Source of the DNA: Prunus persica
Taxonomy: Eukaryota; Streptophyta; Magnoliopsida; Rosales; Rosaceae
Reading direction: 5' to 3'
Assembly (NCBI RefSeq): GCF_000346465.2
Contig: NC_034012.1
Location: 2,629,134 to 2,693,133, forward strand
Length of the DNA: 64,000 nucleotides
Shown here: positions 46,730-58,076 of the stretch, in pieces
Layout: each line of letters starts with the position of its first letter
Numbering within the stretch: the first letter of the stretch is position 1
The notes under the pieces: model-generated
What the model was told of the DNA's origin: nothing
The model's input: only the letters and a program-made list of their open reading frames with translations
Database searches by the model: none
Translations under genes and position numbers: made by a program

Positions 46730-47600
46730 TCATGATGATGATTTGAACGACTGGTAAGTATTGGCGTCGGCCACCATGGAAGCACAAAAGGAAAGACTGG
46801 GAAGACAGATCTCCCTCCCCATCTTAAACTGAAAGGTGTGAATTGAGTGGTCCAAGTGGTCTCCTTTAACATTCTTGCACCAATGATGTACATGACAATG
46901 CGACCAAACAATTGTAGATACAAAGACATCCTCATTATTTGGATCGAAAGCTAGCACCAAAACCCTTTTTGTCCTCCCGTGGTGCTCATCGTTCCACTTT
47001 TTGGTGAGAGGATTTGCCGAGATTAAGTCGAACATGCGAGCTGTGTCTACCAAACACCATTTTGCAGTCTCCTTGACTTGACCATGACCTTTCCAATCCC
47101 AATCCCAAACACCATGACCATCGTCTTTCAACTCCCAAACACTCACAGCACCTAGAGTGTGAGCAGGATCATCATGATCTAAATTGGTAGAGGAGAAGAC
47201 GCACATCCGCAGACACCCTCCTCCTCCTCCACACTCACTTAGGAAGTCAAATTAACCTTCCAGATTCGATTTCAGGCTTATTAATGTAACGAAAGACATA
47301 TATACTATCATCAAGCTGGTCACGAGGAGAGTAGAGATCCAACCCAACAGTAAAGCCCTCAACATCACTCCACCAATACAAGCTTCCATTGTGAGCATCC
47401 CATTGCTTGGTGTATGGATTGCATATGTAGTAATCACGTTGATAATACGTGGTTGCACAACACAAAATTAAATCATTATATGCTCCTACCACAACCGGCT
47501 CACCTTTATAAGGATCAACAATATCAGCTTGGAAACAAGGGAGGAAACTCAGAGACAACTCATGTTCATGTGGTTGATGATCAGGAATGACATGGAAAAA
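46730..47600 (-). pseudogene. F-box-associated domain protein, frameshifted
   Basis: Two overlapping-in-order minus-strand pieces resemble the C-terminal part of plant F-box proteins. The first (about 47600-47250) has SLSFLPCF, VVGAYNDLILCC and YYICNPYTKQW. The second (47206-46730) has SVWELKDDG, WCLVDTARMFDLIS and VLAFDPNNEDV. They lie in different frames; the link GGGCLRMCVFSS is readable only in the second frame, with a stop in the first, so an indel sits near 47240. More frame breaks occur upstream near 47590, and an intact F-box motif is not seen. A copia relic starts right behind it at about 47740. Confidence 0.7.
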
Positions 47601-47740
47601 AATTTCCTCTCACATGGTTCATCTTCATTGGGCTACTCCGATGATGACGTGGAAAGAAATGTACTTCTTCTTCTTCTTGTACGTCTTCTATCCGAGATGA
47701 TTATAGCACGTGCACGTGCACGTGCAACGATGGGGTTTTG

Positions 47741-48103
47741 GTTGTCACTTTGGATTTGGAAATAGTGTCGAAAAAAATAAGATCAAAGATGAGACTGAAC
47801 CAACGTTTGTCTCAAAGGAAGTATGTAATGAATTTACTCATTGAAATAGGAATGTTTGGATGTAAGCCTGCTGACACACCCATTGATATGAATCACAAAT
47901 TGTGTGAAGACATGGATCAAGAACTAACCAATAAGGAACAGTACCAACGTCTTGTTGGAAGGTTAATATATTTAGCCCACACAAGACCAGATATTGCATA
48001 TGTTGTGAGTGTGGTTAGTCAGTTTATGCATTCATCCAGTGTGTCTTATAGGAATGCAGATGATCGGATCTTAAGATATTTAAAATCAACCCCTGGGAAA
48101 TGA
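47741..48103 (+). mobile_element. Ty1/copia reverse transcriptase/RNase H junction relic
   Basis: About 115 codons read like the end of copia RT: RLSQRKYVMNLLIEIGMFGC, KPADTPIDMNHKL, QRLVGRLIYLAHTRPDIAY, VVSVVSQFMHSSS and ILRYLKSTPGK. Nothing of the upstream polyprotein or LTRs is seen nearby. The frame breaks where a TRIM element begins at 48108. Confidence 0.85.
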
Positions 48104-48107
48104 TTAA

Positions 48108-48441
48108 TGTAAGACCCGTGTCTTGGGGAAACAAGAACGGTGAGCAATCCCACATCGCTCGGGGAGGGAAATGTGAAGTGTCTTATATGTGTGGGCACTT
48201 CTCTTCCTAGCAAGAGACCTTTTGGGCAAGATAGCATTAGCTTGAACCCAAGAACAAAACCGTGATGGGGGAGGCCCAAAACGGACAATATCTTGCTGGG
48301 GAGTCGGGTCGTGACAAATAGTATCAGAGCTGGACCCCGACTGAAAGTGTGCCAATGTGGACCCCCAAGAGGGGTGGATTGTAAGATTCATGTCTTGGGG
48401 AAACAAGAACAGTGAGCAATCCCACACCCCTCAGGGAGGGA
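48108..48441 (+). mobile_element. TRIM retrotransposon (non-Cassandra), 3' LTR truncated
   Basis: LTR 1 (48108-48316, 209 bp) begins tgtaagacccgtgtcttggg and ends gtcgtgaca. It is followed by the primer-binding site agtatcagagctgg (initiator-tRNA-Met type, 48320-48333) and an internal part of only about 60 bp. LTR 2 begins at 48380 (tgtaagattcatgtcttggg) and is cut near 48441. There is no coding capacity. It sits directly after the copia relic, probably inserted into it. Confidence 0.82.
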
Positions 48442-48598
48442 AAGCTGTATAGCAGTATGAAATAATTATAGGCACAAAATTAGTTGAAACTCTTCAATCG
48501 GTATTTAAAAATCTGAAAATTTGATTTCGGTGAAAGTAATTCAAGAATAAGTGATTTTGTTACATATCTTACTGGTTCCCCCAACCAAAATCCTTTTT

Positions 48599-50088
48599 TC
48601 AGACAAGGAGCTTTTGAGCCAGAGCTTTGATAGCCTCCTCAGCAAGGATTTTATACATTTTTTCTGTTGGATGAACAGCATCCCAGAATACATATTTTTC
48701 TGGATCAGTGCATGTCTCTAAGCCCCTGCATGAATCTCCAAACTCTATGGTTCCAGTCCCGCAACACCCTTTTGAAGTCTCAGACAAACCTGCCAGTTTT
48801 CACAGAACTTAAATTCTCAGTCTTTCTGATATTAATGTATAGAAAGAAAGCAGAGAAATTAAACTTACCGTACAATGCTGGGTTGTTTATGGCATTTTGG
48901 ATAATACCATAAGCATCAACAAAGGCAGTTTCCATTCTAGATGTTGCGCTTATGGTCTCCAATTTCTCTTGTATCTTGGAATTCAATGAGAATGCCACTT
49001 TGTTGTAATTTTCGGCACATGTCGTCACGTCCATTATCGTTTTGACAAGTGGCATGCATCCCAAAGGAGGGACCCCAACAACAACCAATCTTGTGCCTCC
49101 TAGCCTTTGCATTTTCTGCAAGAAAATTAATGGCAAAAAAAAAAGTTTCAACCAGAGAAGGGTACAAAATGTAAATTGGATAGGGCACGAAGGGCAGTAT
49201 GGCCAAAAACTATGAGATTAATTTAGAGATGAAGAGCACCTGAATGGCATTAGCCATGCAAGAGACCAAGTAATTTTGATACTCTTCCACAGTGAATTGC
49301 TTGGGGCGAGTTGGGTCCAAGTAGTAGTCTTGGAGAAAGTCATTTGTGCCCATACTCATGACGAAGAGGGCAGTTCTAATGATATCCTCAGCTCTCTTCT
49401 GACCAACCAGTTTTCTTAGTTTGACTTTATAATGCATCAAATACTCCAGCTGGCGGGGAAGAGATAGAACACTCTGTTGAACCATAACAAGAAAAGTTTA
49501 AAATCAAAATGTGACATGTTGCATTTACTTAAGTAACATCTAATTAAGTACTTAATCCCAAGAATTTACCGAAATATTAGCGGTGAAATCATCGTAACCC
49601 GAAGCAGCTGATGCAAAACTAGCACCATGAGGCAGATCTTCCAGCTTCAGATTGGGGTCAAGAAATGGTGGGATTGTTTTTGTGTAGCCAATAGCATCCG
49701 CTGGTAATTGATAAAGGGGACATTTTCAAGTTAATTAAACGGCATACAAGATAATATTTATTAATGTGACTAATTAATCATGCTTACCAATGAAATCTGT
49801 GGCAAGCCTTCCATTGCTGAACCTTCCAGTTGGGCGGCCATTGAAGAAGTCTTTGCCATAAGGAAGGAAATTGCTCTTTATGGTGGTCACTATAAAATTG
49901 TTGTTGCCAGAATCAACACTTGAATCTCCAAAGACCAAGATACATGTCACATTGTAGCGAGCAGCAATTTCCCTCGCTTTAACAATGTCAAGAGCTCCCG
50001 AGAGCAAAGGCAGCAGCAGCAGCAAAGCCAATTCCACGATCACAAGTGTCCCCTTCTTCTCCACCATTATTGGCCAAGTTTGACGCAT
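48599..50088 (-). CDS. GDSL-type esterase/lipase
   Basis: Five exons (49788-50088, 49570-49700, 49240-49473, 48869-49115, 48599-48789; 1104 nt) encode 367 residues. A hydrophobic N-terminal stretch, LVIVELALLLLLPLLSGALD, is a likely signal peptide, so the enzyme is probably secreted. Family blocks are present in order: block I FGDSSVDSGNNN with the nucleophile Ser, block II GASFASAASGYDD, block III GTND, and block V DAVHPT with the catalytic Asp and His. It also has GVPPLGCMPL and CTDPEKYVFWD. Plant GDSL enzymes hydrolyse acyl esters in cutin, wax or defence lipids; the substrate is unknown. It looks most like At5g45950 from memory. ATG at 50067 (MVEKKGT) is an alternative start that leaves the signal peptide intact. 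Confidence 0.93.
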
Positions 50089-51575
50089 GACAGTGGAAAA
50101 ACTTTGGATCTTGTTTTGTGTTGAGCTTGGCCTCCCTCACCTCCTCTTTAATATGCTGATGTTGTAAATAGCTTGGACTGTAATTTTAGGGACAGTGAAT
50201 TTAACGCTGAGCAGATATGTCACATAAATGTTGTAGATTCTAGAGCCCGTGTTAGACGCACATAAAAGTCGTTTCGGAATGATAATGTTAAACTCTAGTT
50301 AAAGGTGGCGAGCAAAAATATTCTCTTAACTTCATGAACTAAAATGATCCCAAATCATATAGTTCTAAATGAGATGGTGTGTGATTATTAAGCAATAAAT
50401 TCATGTCTCTGGTATGGACTGTACCAGCTGTTGGCCAGCTAACAAGTCGAATATTGCAAGGGCCATTTTTAAGTTTTTGTTCCCTGGTTTTTATTCATAT
50501 AAAGTTGCAATATTATATATATGCGCATAGCTGCATAAAGCAAACTGGAGATTTTTCTGTAGCAGATGTAATGATAGATAGTGAATGCTAAACATTTGTG
50601 TGGTAGAATTGCATTGCATGGTCGCTGGACAGAATTGAATGCTCCAACAAATTTCTGCTCATCTTTTATGGCAAGTCAAGAAATTGGCTGTCCAATTATT
50701 TGGAACCAAATTTGAGTCTAAGTTTACATTTTGAGATAGTGATGATGTGCCTGGCTTTTTTCTCGTGTTGATTTATGATATTGGATTGGGAAATACCACA
50801 TTTATTGTTTGAAAAGCAAGTAGGTCAGAATCAGAAAATACTTTTTCTCAAAATGTACAAGCATTCATTGATCGTTTTGACCCACACAATTTACTGATTT
50901 GTGTGATACTTGCTGCATGTAGTAATGTCATTTTGTGTCAAAAAAATTGCATCCTACTATTATTAAGGTACACTTGAATGTCATTTGATCATAAAGATTT
51001 GGGTCCTATTACTTCTATTCATAATCAAATAAATATTGTATTATTTGAACATAAATGAGGAGTGTTTCAATACATAACTATTATTCGCTCATATGATGCA
51101 GGTTTTTATCATTTTAATTAGTTTTTATGAAGCAAAAGGGGTCTACTCGAGTGAAAAAATGAATTTGTTAACTGCAATTAGTAAGTCAACAAGTTAGGTA
51201 AGAGATTAGTTACAAATCAGGTGCTTAGCATGTGTATTAGTTAGACAGCTAATCTATGTTGCTATTCTGTTAAGGAGTGTGTTATGCTTTGTAATAGTTA
51301 GTTGATTGAAAATACAATACAGAAACACTTCATTCTTCTTTAATTCTATATATTGACTTGCATTGACTATTCTTTGCGTTGACTTATAGACTAGAAGTCT
51401 CAAGTTCGAATCCTCACGGCATCATAGTTGTGTTTGTGTGTGAGAAATCCTCACCTTATAATTTAGACTATTGCTTGTACTAAAAATAAAAAAAAAAACT
51501 AATTTTCATGAAATGGATTAAAATATGTATGGATTAAAGGGTAACATTTAACTTTAGTCATTTAAGAAAATTTAC
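50089..51575. other. Spacer upstream of the GDSL gene
   Basis: About 1.5 kb of AT-rich DNA with no supportable gene. A SINE-like segment occupies 51381-51498. The 50403-50591 ORF has no domain. Confidence 0.45.
51381..51498 (+). mobile_element. SINE-like relic, A-tailed
   Basis: It contains tctcaagttcgaatcctc, close to a Pol III B box, then a body with gttgtgtttgtgtgtgaga, and ends ttgtactaaaaataaaaaaa. The body resembles 58480-58562, which has ttgttgtgtgtgaaaaattc and tgacttgtattttaaaa, so both may belong to one family. Confidence 0.45.
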
Positions 51576-52140
51576 TAGGGGTGTACATTGGTTTGAAACC
51601 AATGAATTTTTATTAATCCAATTGAATCTAATTTTTTATTAGATTTGAGATTTTACGATTCGATCCAATATGTTCAGATGTCAGGATCCAATCCAATCCA
51701 ATGTACATTGAATTAGATTGGATGATCGGTTTGCACGAAAATGTGATAATTGCAAAAATAATCGTATAGAATTCAATCCAATAGAAAATACCATTAAGTA
51801 TGTACTAAATAGACATAAATAAATTTTAGAAAACAACACTATAACAGGAAGTTCGACATTTAGAGTTTAAATTACATCAATTCCTTAAAAGAAAGGCTTA
51901 AGTCAACACAAAAACTTAGAAATCTATAATTTTTATGCTATATTAACATAATTTTTGTAAAGAATATCAACAAAGTTGTGTTGGTGTGTTGTTATAAGTG
52001 GAACGTGAAATGTGGTTTAGGTTTGAACACTAGGAAATGCAAATATTTGTATATATTTTTAAAAGGTTGGATCTTTTCAGTTTGAATTGGATTTCAAACT
52101 TTGAATCTTTTCAGATTAGTTTGGATCCTGTACATCCCTA
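51576..52140. mobile_element. hAT-like MITE with a perfect 8-bp target-site duplication
   Basis: Terminal repeats are taggggtgtaca (left) and tgtacatcccta (right, one mismatch when inverted). The flanks aaatttac at 51568-51575 and 52141-52148 match exactly. The 565-bp interior is AT-rich with gattggat/atccaatc motifs in both directions and no transposase. Confidence 0.85.
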
Positions 52141-52154
52141 AAATTTACCAAGAT

Positions 52155-52212
52155 TTCGTTGTAGCCTAGTTGGCTCTCACTCGAAAGACCCGGGTTCAAT
52201 TCCGGCAACGGG
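52155..52212 (+). pseudogene. tRNA-Glu (CTC) remnant
   Basis: It matches a plant tRNA-Glu: cgttgtagcctagttgg (5' arm and A box), the anticodon-loop region ggctctcactcga with CTC, and the T arm cccgggttcaattccgg, closing with caacggga. About 15 nt of the D loop region are missing between gttgg and ctctcac, and the acceptor stem has a mismatch, so a working tRNA is unlikely. Confidence 0.7.
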
Positions 52213-52407
52213 ACTTTTTAATTTTTAAGTTTGAACTTTGAACCTTCAAGACCATTTTCCAAGCACAAACGGCGTCAGTCCCGTCTGCGTTCGTTTTTGG
52301 CGGGAACAGAAAAACATTTTTATTTTAATTATTTTTACGTCTTCTATTGTCTCTCCTCCTCAGTCCGAAAGACGGATTAGGGTTTCGAAATTTTTGCAGA
52401 GGGAGAG

Positions 52408-55400
52408 ATGGAGAGGCCTGGCAGTATGAGAACCGTGGGAGGAGGGATCGAAGAGAACATATTGGCAATCCTCGACTCTTCTGAAGCTAAAGACACTCTG
52501 GACGCCTTCGAGGATAGTAAGTCTAGCTCTGTTATTGGCTTTTGTTGCTAATTTTCTGTTTGTCTGCCAAGAAAATTTGCTAGAAAAGGAAGTGAGCGAG
52601 CTAAAATTAGTTCACGTCTTAGTTGTTTTGGTGCTCGGAAAACGAAAATTTCAACTCAGTTCTGTCTCACAGTAGAATTGCACCGTTTCATCTGTATCTT
52701 TTCTTCCAACATTTTTATAATTTATTTGGTAATTGATGAACAGGAGTCGCTTTTATCGAAGCTGTTCGTGCTGCTTCCATTGTAGCAAAAAATGGAACTC
52801 CACCTACCTAGTATATATCTCTCTTTGTTATAGGCATACGGTAAATTGATATTTACAACGCATGTCTGCCCTAATACCCATCTGTTTATATCAATCTTGT
52901 TGCACAGTAAAATGTATGAGGCAATCTTCTCCATCTTGAGGATTGGAAAGTCTCTAGAATTGACTATGGCAAGTTTTCAGCTTTTGAATGAGTTAGATAA
53001 GGTACCCAGTCGCTCCATTAAAACTTCAATTTATATTCAGATGGTGCAAAGTTTTCTTACTAATTCTTTTTGCCTTATTTTGTAGCGTTTCCCTCGGGTA
53101 AATTCTTCTGATGTGGATAAATCAAATTCATCAAGCAGTGTGCCTGAACTAATCATGGTTCAAGAGGTACTAAGGTTTTTTTCCTCCGTCTATTTGATAT
53201 AACTTTCTGTTGTAACTGGCTCATATTGTATCATAATTGATGTCATTTCTCTGTGCTTGTTAGGTTGGGTTTCCATTCGTTTTCAGCTCCGAAAATGCTA
53301 GCCGTGAGAGGGGAGCTGCTAATAACTCAGAGGGACCAGTTGACTCATCAGTGAGTTAGATTTGATGTGGACTGGCAGTTTGCATTATTTTGGAGTTCTT
53401 AACCATTAGTATAACAGTAATTAGTTTGTTTACTTTGCTTTTTCTATTTCTATTTGGAAAGAGTCATGGTGCATAGACAAGGGTAATAGATCACCGCTTG
53501 AGACGTTGTTGTAGTGTGACGAGCTACTTCAATTTCCAGCTCATTTTTTATTTTGTTTGGAACTCTAATTGGAACTTGATTTTCAGTAGCTTATCTGTTG
53601 CAATTTCACCTTGCTTAAGTGTTCTCTTGCCAACTGCAGGGTTTCCAACTTTTGATACAAGACCTTGCTGACGCAACCGATGAAGGAAACTTACGAGCAT
53701 CAGAAACAAAGGTTAGTTCACTCGCAGTAAGAGAATAGAAAATGTTCCATTCAGTTCGTGCTAGCTAATCTCATCGTTGTATTGTAAAAAAGCTGTCTTT
53801 CAATTTGTGGTTATGAGTTTTGACTGAGTGTTTTGTTCTGGTAGTTTTATGCCATATAATTACTTAACTTGTCCTGCTTCATTGGATAGGCGGAATTTCC
53901 CCATCTTTTTTGGTCTTACTTGATCTTCTTTTGTTGCAGTCCTTAACAAACATGCTATTGTTTCAATACCTAGTTACCGTTTTTGAAGGAGATTTTCGAC
54001 CACGTAACAGTGTCTATGAAGGTAAATTGATATCTAATTATCGGTTATTTTATGCCTCTAACTTTCTGGAAGTTTCAATTTGCTCGTTATTGTTTGCAGA
54101 TACCATGAACTGGGTAGTTCTGAGAGAGTCTTTACTGAACATGCTTCTGGTATCCCTTTCTCTTTCAAGCCATGAATACTGAAGAGCCCGTTTTCCATTG
54201 TTGATTATCTGGTTATTAAGTGATTTTTATACCACGAATCTTCCCCTCAAAATTAAGTTATCTTTTGAAGGTGTCAAGAAAAGTAAACTACAAAAGCTTG
54301 ATGAAGGATTGCTTGACCATTATGTGTAAACTGTATCAAAACTGTGCTGGATTCACCGACGATCTGATATGTTCAGAGAATTCTGCGGCACAACCAGCTG
54401 AAAATTTTGATACTGCTGCTGCAATTTCTTTACTTGAGGTAGGAAAGCATACCTGCATAGCCATGCAGAAGTTTCTAATAATGGTAAGCCCCTTATCAAT
54501 GTTTTAATATTTGTAGAAACAGTTTCTGCATTGGCACTGATTTTGGTCCTGTTCAGATAATGGAGCTTGATGTGTCCAAGAAGAGTGCAGAGATGCAAGG
54601 TTCTACTACCCGAGCTGATGGTGTCAGGTATTTGTTTCTCGTTCTTGGTAGAGTTAAAGTTGTTATCTCTCTCTCTCTCGCTCTCTCTCACATGTATCAT
54701 CTTCTATTTGTTGAGGTAGCTGCACTTTTTGGGTTGGTGCAGAACTCCTCTGGTGGAGATAATTCTGGACGAGCTAACATACAATAGAGATATTATTTCC
54801 CCATTTCTTCAGGTTCATATTTCTTTTAATCGCTATCCCTTTTTCGCTTGTGGTTTGCCATGTTTCTGTATCCATATATAATCTGTGTGCCAGCCACCTC
54901 ACACGGAACAAGTTTCATATCTCTCTTAAAGTTTGACAATGTATCTGGGTTCATATGCACTTGGAGTATGATTAGCAATTTTTTTGAGTTTTTGGAATTT
55001 CTTATGCTTCATTCCTAATGTTTAAGAATGAGAAATTTGACTATTTATGATAAGTTGGCCACTATGTCTTCTGCCAGTTCTTTATGAGGATGCATTGCAG
55101 GTTTTCAATGAACCTAAATGGAAGCTTGAGGTAGTTGTGCAGTACTTGTGGAAATACATTGGTAAGGTAAGCTTTCATGGTGCGGTAATAAAACTATTAT
55201 GTTTTAAAGTCAGCCAACCAAGGTACTTCTGTTGGTATTTCCCCTTTTTTTTTCCTTCTTTTATCTGTGTTTTTATTGTCCTGAAATGCTTTTTATTTTT
55301 GGTGTTATCTGTTGTCTGCTTACTTTTTCCTGAGTGCGTTTGATATGGTTATGAAGTAAGTTGAAGCACAATTTTGCGTTATTGATAATATCCTCATTTA

Positions 55401-56287
55401 ACTTATTATATTATACTTGTTGTAGCCTTCTGTTCGCACTCGTAGGTCAAACAGTCCTACGGACAATGCATCATTCAGTGGAGCATTGAAGTGCTTTTCA
55501 AATATCACCAGCACAAAAAGTACCTTAAAAAAGATTAGGACAGAAGTAGTTCAGTTGTTGTTAGCACATGGCTTTCAGGTGATTATTCTTTCTATTCATA
55601 CATACTAGTAGTATTCTTCTAATAAAATTAGTTTTATGGGGTGATGTGTTGGTTGATTCTTCAAAGGATGTAAAATCAATTTTCCGTAACATTCTTGATT
55701 GTTGTGGTTGTGTGTTGATTTTTCAGGCTCATTTGTCGCTTCAAAGTGAGCACCATCCTGTTGAAGACACCTCTGCTTCCAATGAAGAAAGAAGTTGCAG
55801 CTTGCTTATTGAGATATGCAAGAATATAATATCTGCATTTAAAAATATGAAGACAGCAGACAAGTAAGATCAGAATCAGAACCAATGCTTCATGTTTTCT
55901 CTGCACATGTTCATGCCCTGTAGTATTTGGCTCAGTACTCCTAACATTGTTTTTAACTAACAAAGGTTAGGCATAATACATACAAACTTGAGCTTGTTCA
56001 AACAGTGACCATGAAACCAGTAATGTTGTCATGAATTTGCTAATGTCCAAATCCATTAATGGAACATAATATCCATGTGGTTTATCGTTTTTTCTTATAC
56101 TTTTTTCATTCATTTCTTACATGTACTCTTGACAATTGAAATGTCTATCGTCAATTTCAGTATCTTTTGTTTTTTCTTCTTTTTAACCTCATATTATTAC
56201 ATTACATGGTTCAGGCAGATGGAGATTTTGTCACTTGGAAAGGAAGCACTATTTACGGCAGCTACTATCATATCAGCAAAGTCATAG
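52408..56287 (+). CDS. SNI1: SNI1, negative regulator of systemic acquired resistance
   Basis: Fifteen exons join in frame to 474 residues: 52408-52516, 52744-52810, 52908-53001, 53086-53166, 53264-53350, 53640-53711, 53940-54021, 54100-54149, 54271-54483, 54557-54627, 54743-54812, 55101-55166, 55426-55578, 55727-55863 and 56215-56287. Recognisable segments are GGGIEENILAILDSSEAKD, FIEAVRAASIVAKNGTPPT, SILRIGKSLELTMASFQLL, NELDKRFPRV and NEPKWKLEVVVQYLWKYIGK. SNI1 is a plant helical-repeat protein, known from Arabidopsis as a repressor of defence genes and a subunit of the SMC5/6 complex in DNA-damage response. It acts in the nucleus. No membrane segment or signal is present. A further 3' UTR intron is likely, since a polypyrimidine-AG lies at 56505-56525. 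It is tail to tail with the deacylase gene. Confidence 0.92.
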
Positions 56288-57022
56288 TATGTTTCAGGTA
56301 ACTTGATTCAAAGCTCTTGTATGTCATTATATAGTAGGAATTGGCTCATATATGCAACGAACTGCACATTCATGGATGGATATAAAAAATGCCCGCTAAA
56401 ATAATTGACTTTGACTTGGATCTTGATCATGTTAGATTGCCAGGGATTGATTTTTATCCTAAGCTACAACAATTGTATTTTCATCTGAAGAACTGCTCCG
56501 CTCGTTTCCGTTTTTTTTTTTTCAGGTCAGGTGCAAATAGCATCTTGTGGAAGATTGACAAGCATTAAGGAATGTGCTGCATGCGTTATTTTGGCAGGTC
56601 CTAAACCTTCATGCAGCTCATTTATCTTTGTTTTAGGATATATCTGTAGAAGACTGTTGGAAATGTTTTTGTAAATGCGTATTGCTTTGGCTATATATTT
56701 AAGAAGAAAAAAACCCCAAAATGTATAAATATTTATGAACAATGCCATCTCTCCAAAAACATAACTTGAACTTGATGCATCCATACATGCTACCTTAAAT
56801 TCACATGATCAATCAAGAATGTTGAATATTACATCCCACAAATCCAGATTCAAATTCCAGTCCATTGTTAAATCTTCCGTCAAGCCAACCGACGAAAATT
56901 ATGATTGTTCTTCTATCACATCATTTGAGTTCCTGAGAGGATTGTTAACAAAATCAAAAACTAAGTCGAAAAGCAAACACAAAGATGGAACAAACTGCAA
57001 ACACCAGGGGAGTATTATTTAT
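56288..57022. other. Shared 3' region of SNI1 and the deacylase gene
   Basis: Convergent 3' UTRs. ORFs at 56527-56784 (-) and 56819-57115 (+) have no domain; the second overlaps the deacylase last exon on the other strand. Confidence 0.4.
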
Positions 57023-58076
57023 TTACTTGGGGGATTGCGAGTCAATCTGCATTGTGACTGGTCCATCATTGACCAAGTTAACCTGTTTATTACACCATTA
57101 TTTATATATAAATGATCCAAGACTCAGAGAGATTTCTCAGGATAATGCAGAAAGAGTAAAATGAACTCTTTACCTTCATCATTGCTCCAAACACACCATC
57201 TGCATGCACACAACCGTAAAAGAGATCAAATGCATTTCGAAACGAAATGGAAGTAGCTAAAATTGACAACATCTGATTCTGAACAAAAGATTTAGTAATT
57301 CATGAAGCAAAGCAAGCAATATCACACCTTTGACTGCATCTGGTTTGTAAGAATTTCTGAAGCTATCCACCAAAGAAGCATAAAAGGGCTTTGCATTCTG
57401 GGGCGGCATTGCCACGTGGAAGTCTGGCTTGTTACCCTTCAACACTCCGTACAATGTAAACTGGCTCACTGCCATTCACACTCTCACAGCATTAGAGACT
57501 TCACTTCTTCCAAGTATACAAATCCAATAACCAGCACAAAAATAAATAAAATTTACCCAGTAAGACTTCATAATTTCTATGCATTACCTGAAAGATAAAT
57601 ACAAATATTTAAAGTAAACATAAAAGCCGTTAATACAGTTGAAGTTAGGAAGGGGAACGAGGAGAAATTACGTTTTGGTCCCATCCTCTGCCGGAGCTTT
57701 CATTTGGGAACAGCCTCATATTCAAGACCTTCCGGCATCTGAAAATTTTAATTAACTTCTCTCGGTTTAATTTTGAAATTGAAATCAAACAAAAAAGAGA
57801 GAAGCTCAAGAGTCAAGATAGAGAGTACATGTAGTCGGCATCGGAGTTGGAATCCGACTCGTGGAGGCCCACCAGGACCAGCAAACCCGGCCCAATCTCC
57901 GACACCGTGCGCCCTTCTACCTGCAAATGCGAACAATTTGCTATCTTACACCGCTGAGGCGTTGGATAATGAAGAAAAATAAAACGAAAATAAAGAGAGA
58001 AAATGTCTGTGAATATGATTGTGTACGGACTGACCTCGACGCTTGCGGAGGCGACTCGCTGGACCACGGCTCTCAT
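57023..58076 (-). CDS. DTD: D-aminoacyl-tRNA deacylase (DTD)
   Basis: Seven exons (58035-58076, 57829-57920, 57672-57738, 57557-57587, 57328-57468, 57174-57199, 57023-57082; 459 nt) encode 152 residues, the usual family length. It starts MRAVVQRVASASVEVEGRTV, has GLLVLVGLHESD, MRLFPNESSGRGWD, the catalytic-pocket motif SQFTLYG, and the C-terminal NDGPVTMQIDS that corresponds to the Gly-cisPro-type motif region. DTD removes D-amino acids wrongly attached to tRNA and protects translation; in plants it also helps against acetaldehyde-modified tRNAs by established work on the family. Upstream in frame, an ATG at 58169 adds 31 residues without any acidic residue (MYCLPLPLQ, ending KPKPIRA), a possible organelle-targeting extension. 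It is convergent with SNI1. Confidence 0.92.

Noticed and set aside
48104..48427. 107-codon minus-strand ORF
   Set aside because: It covers the TRIM element antisense and is explained by the LTR sequence repeated twice.
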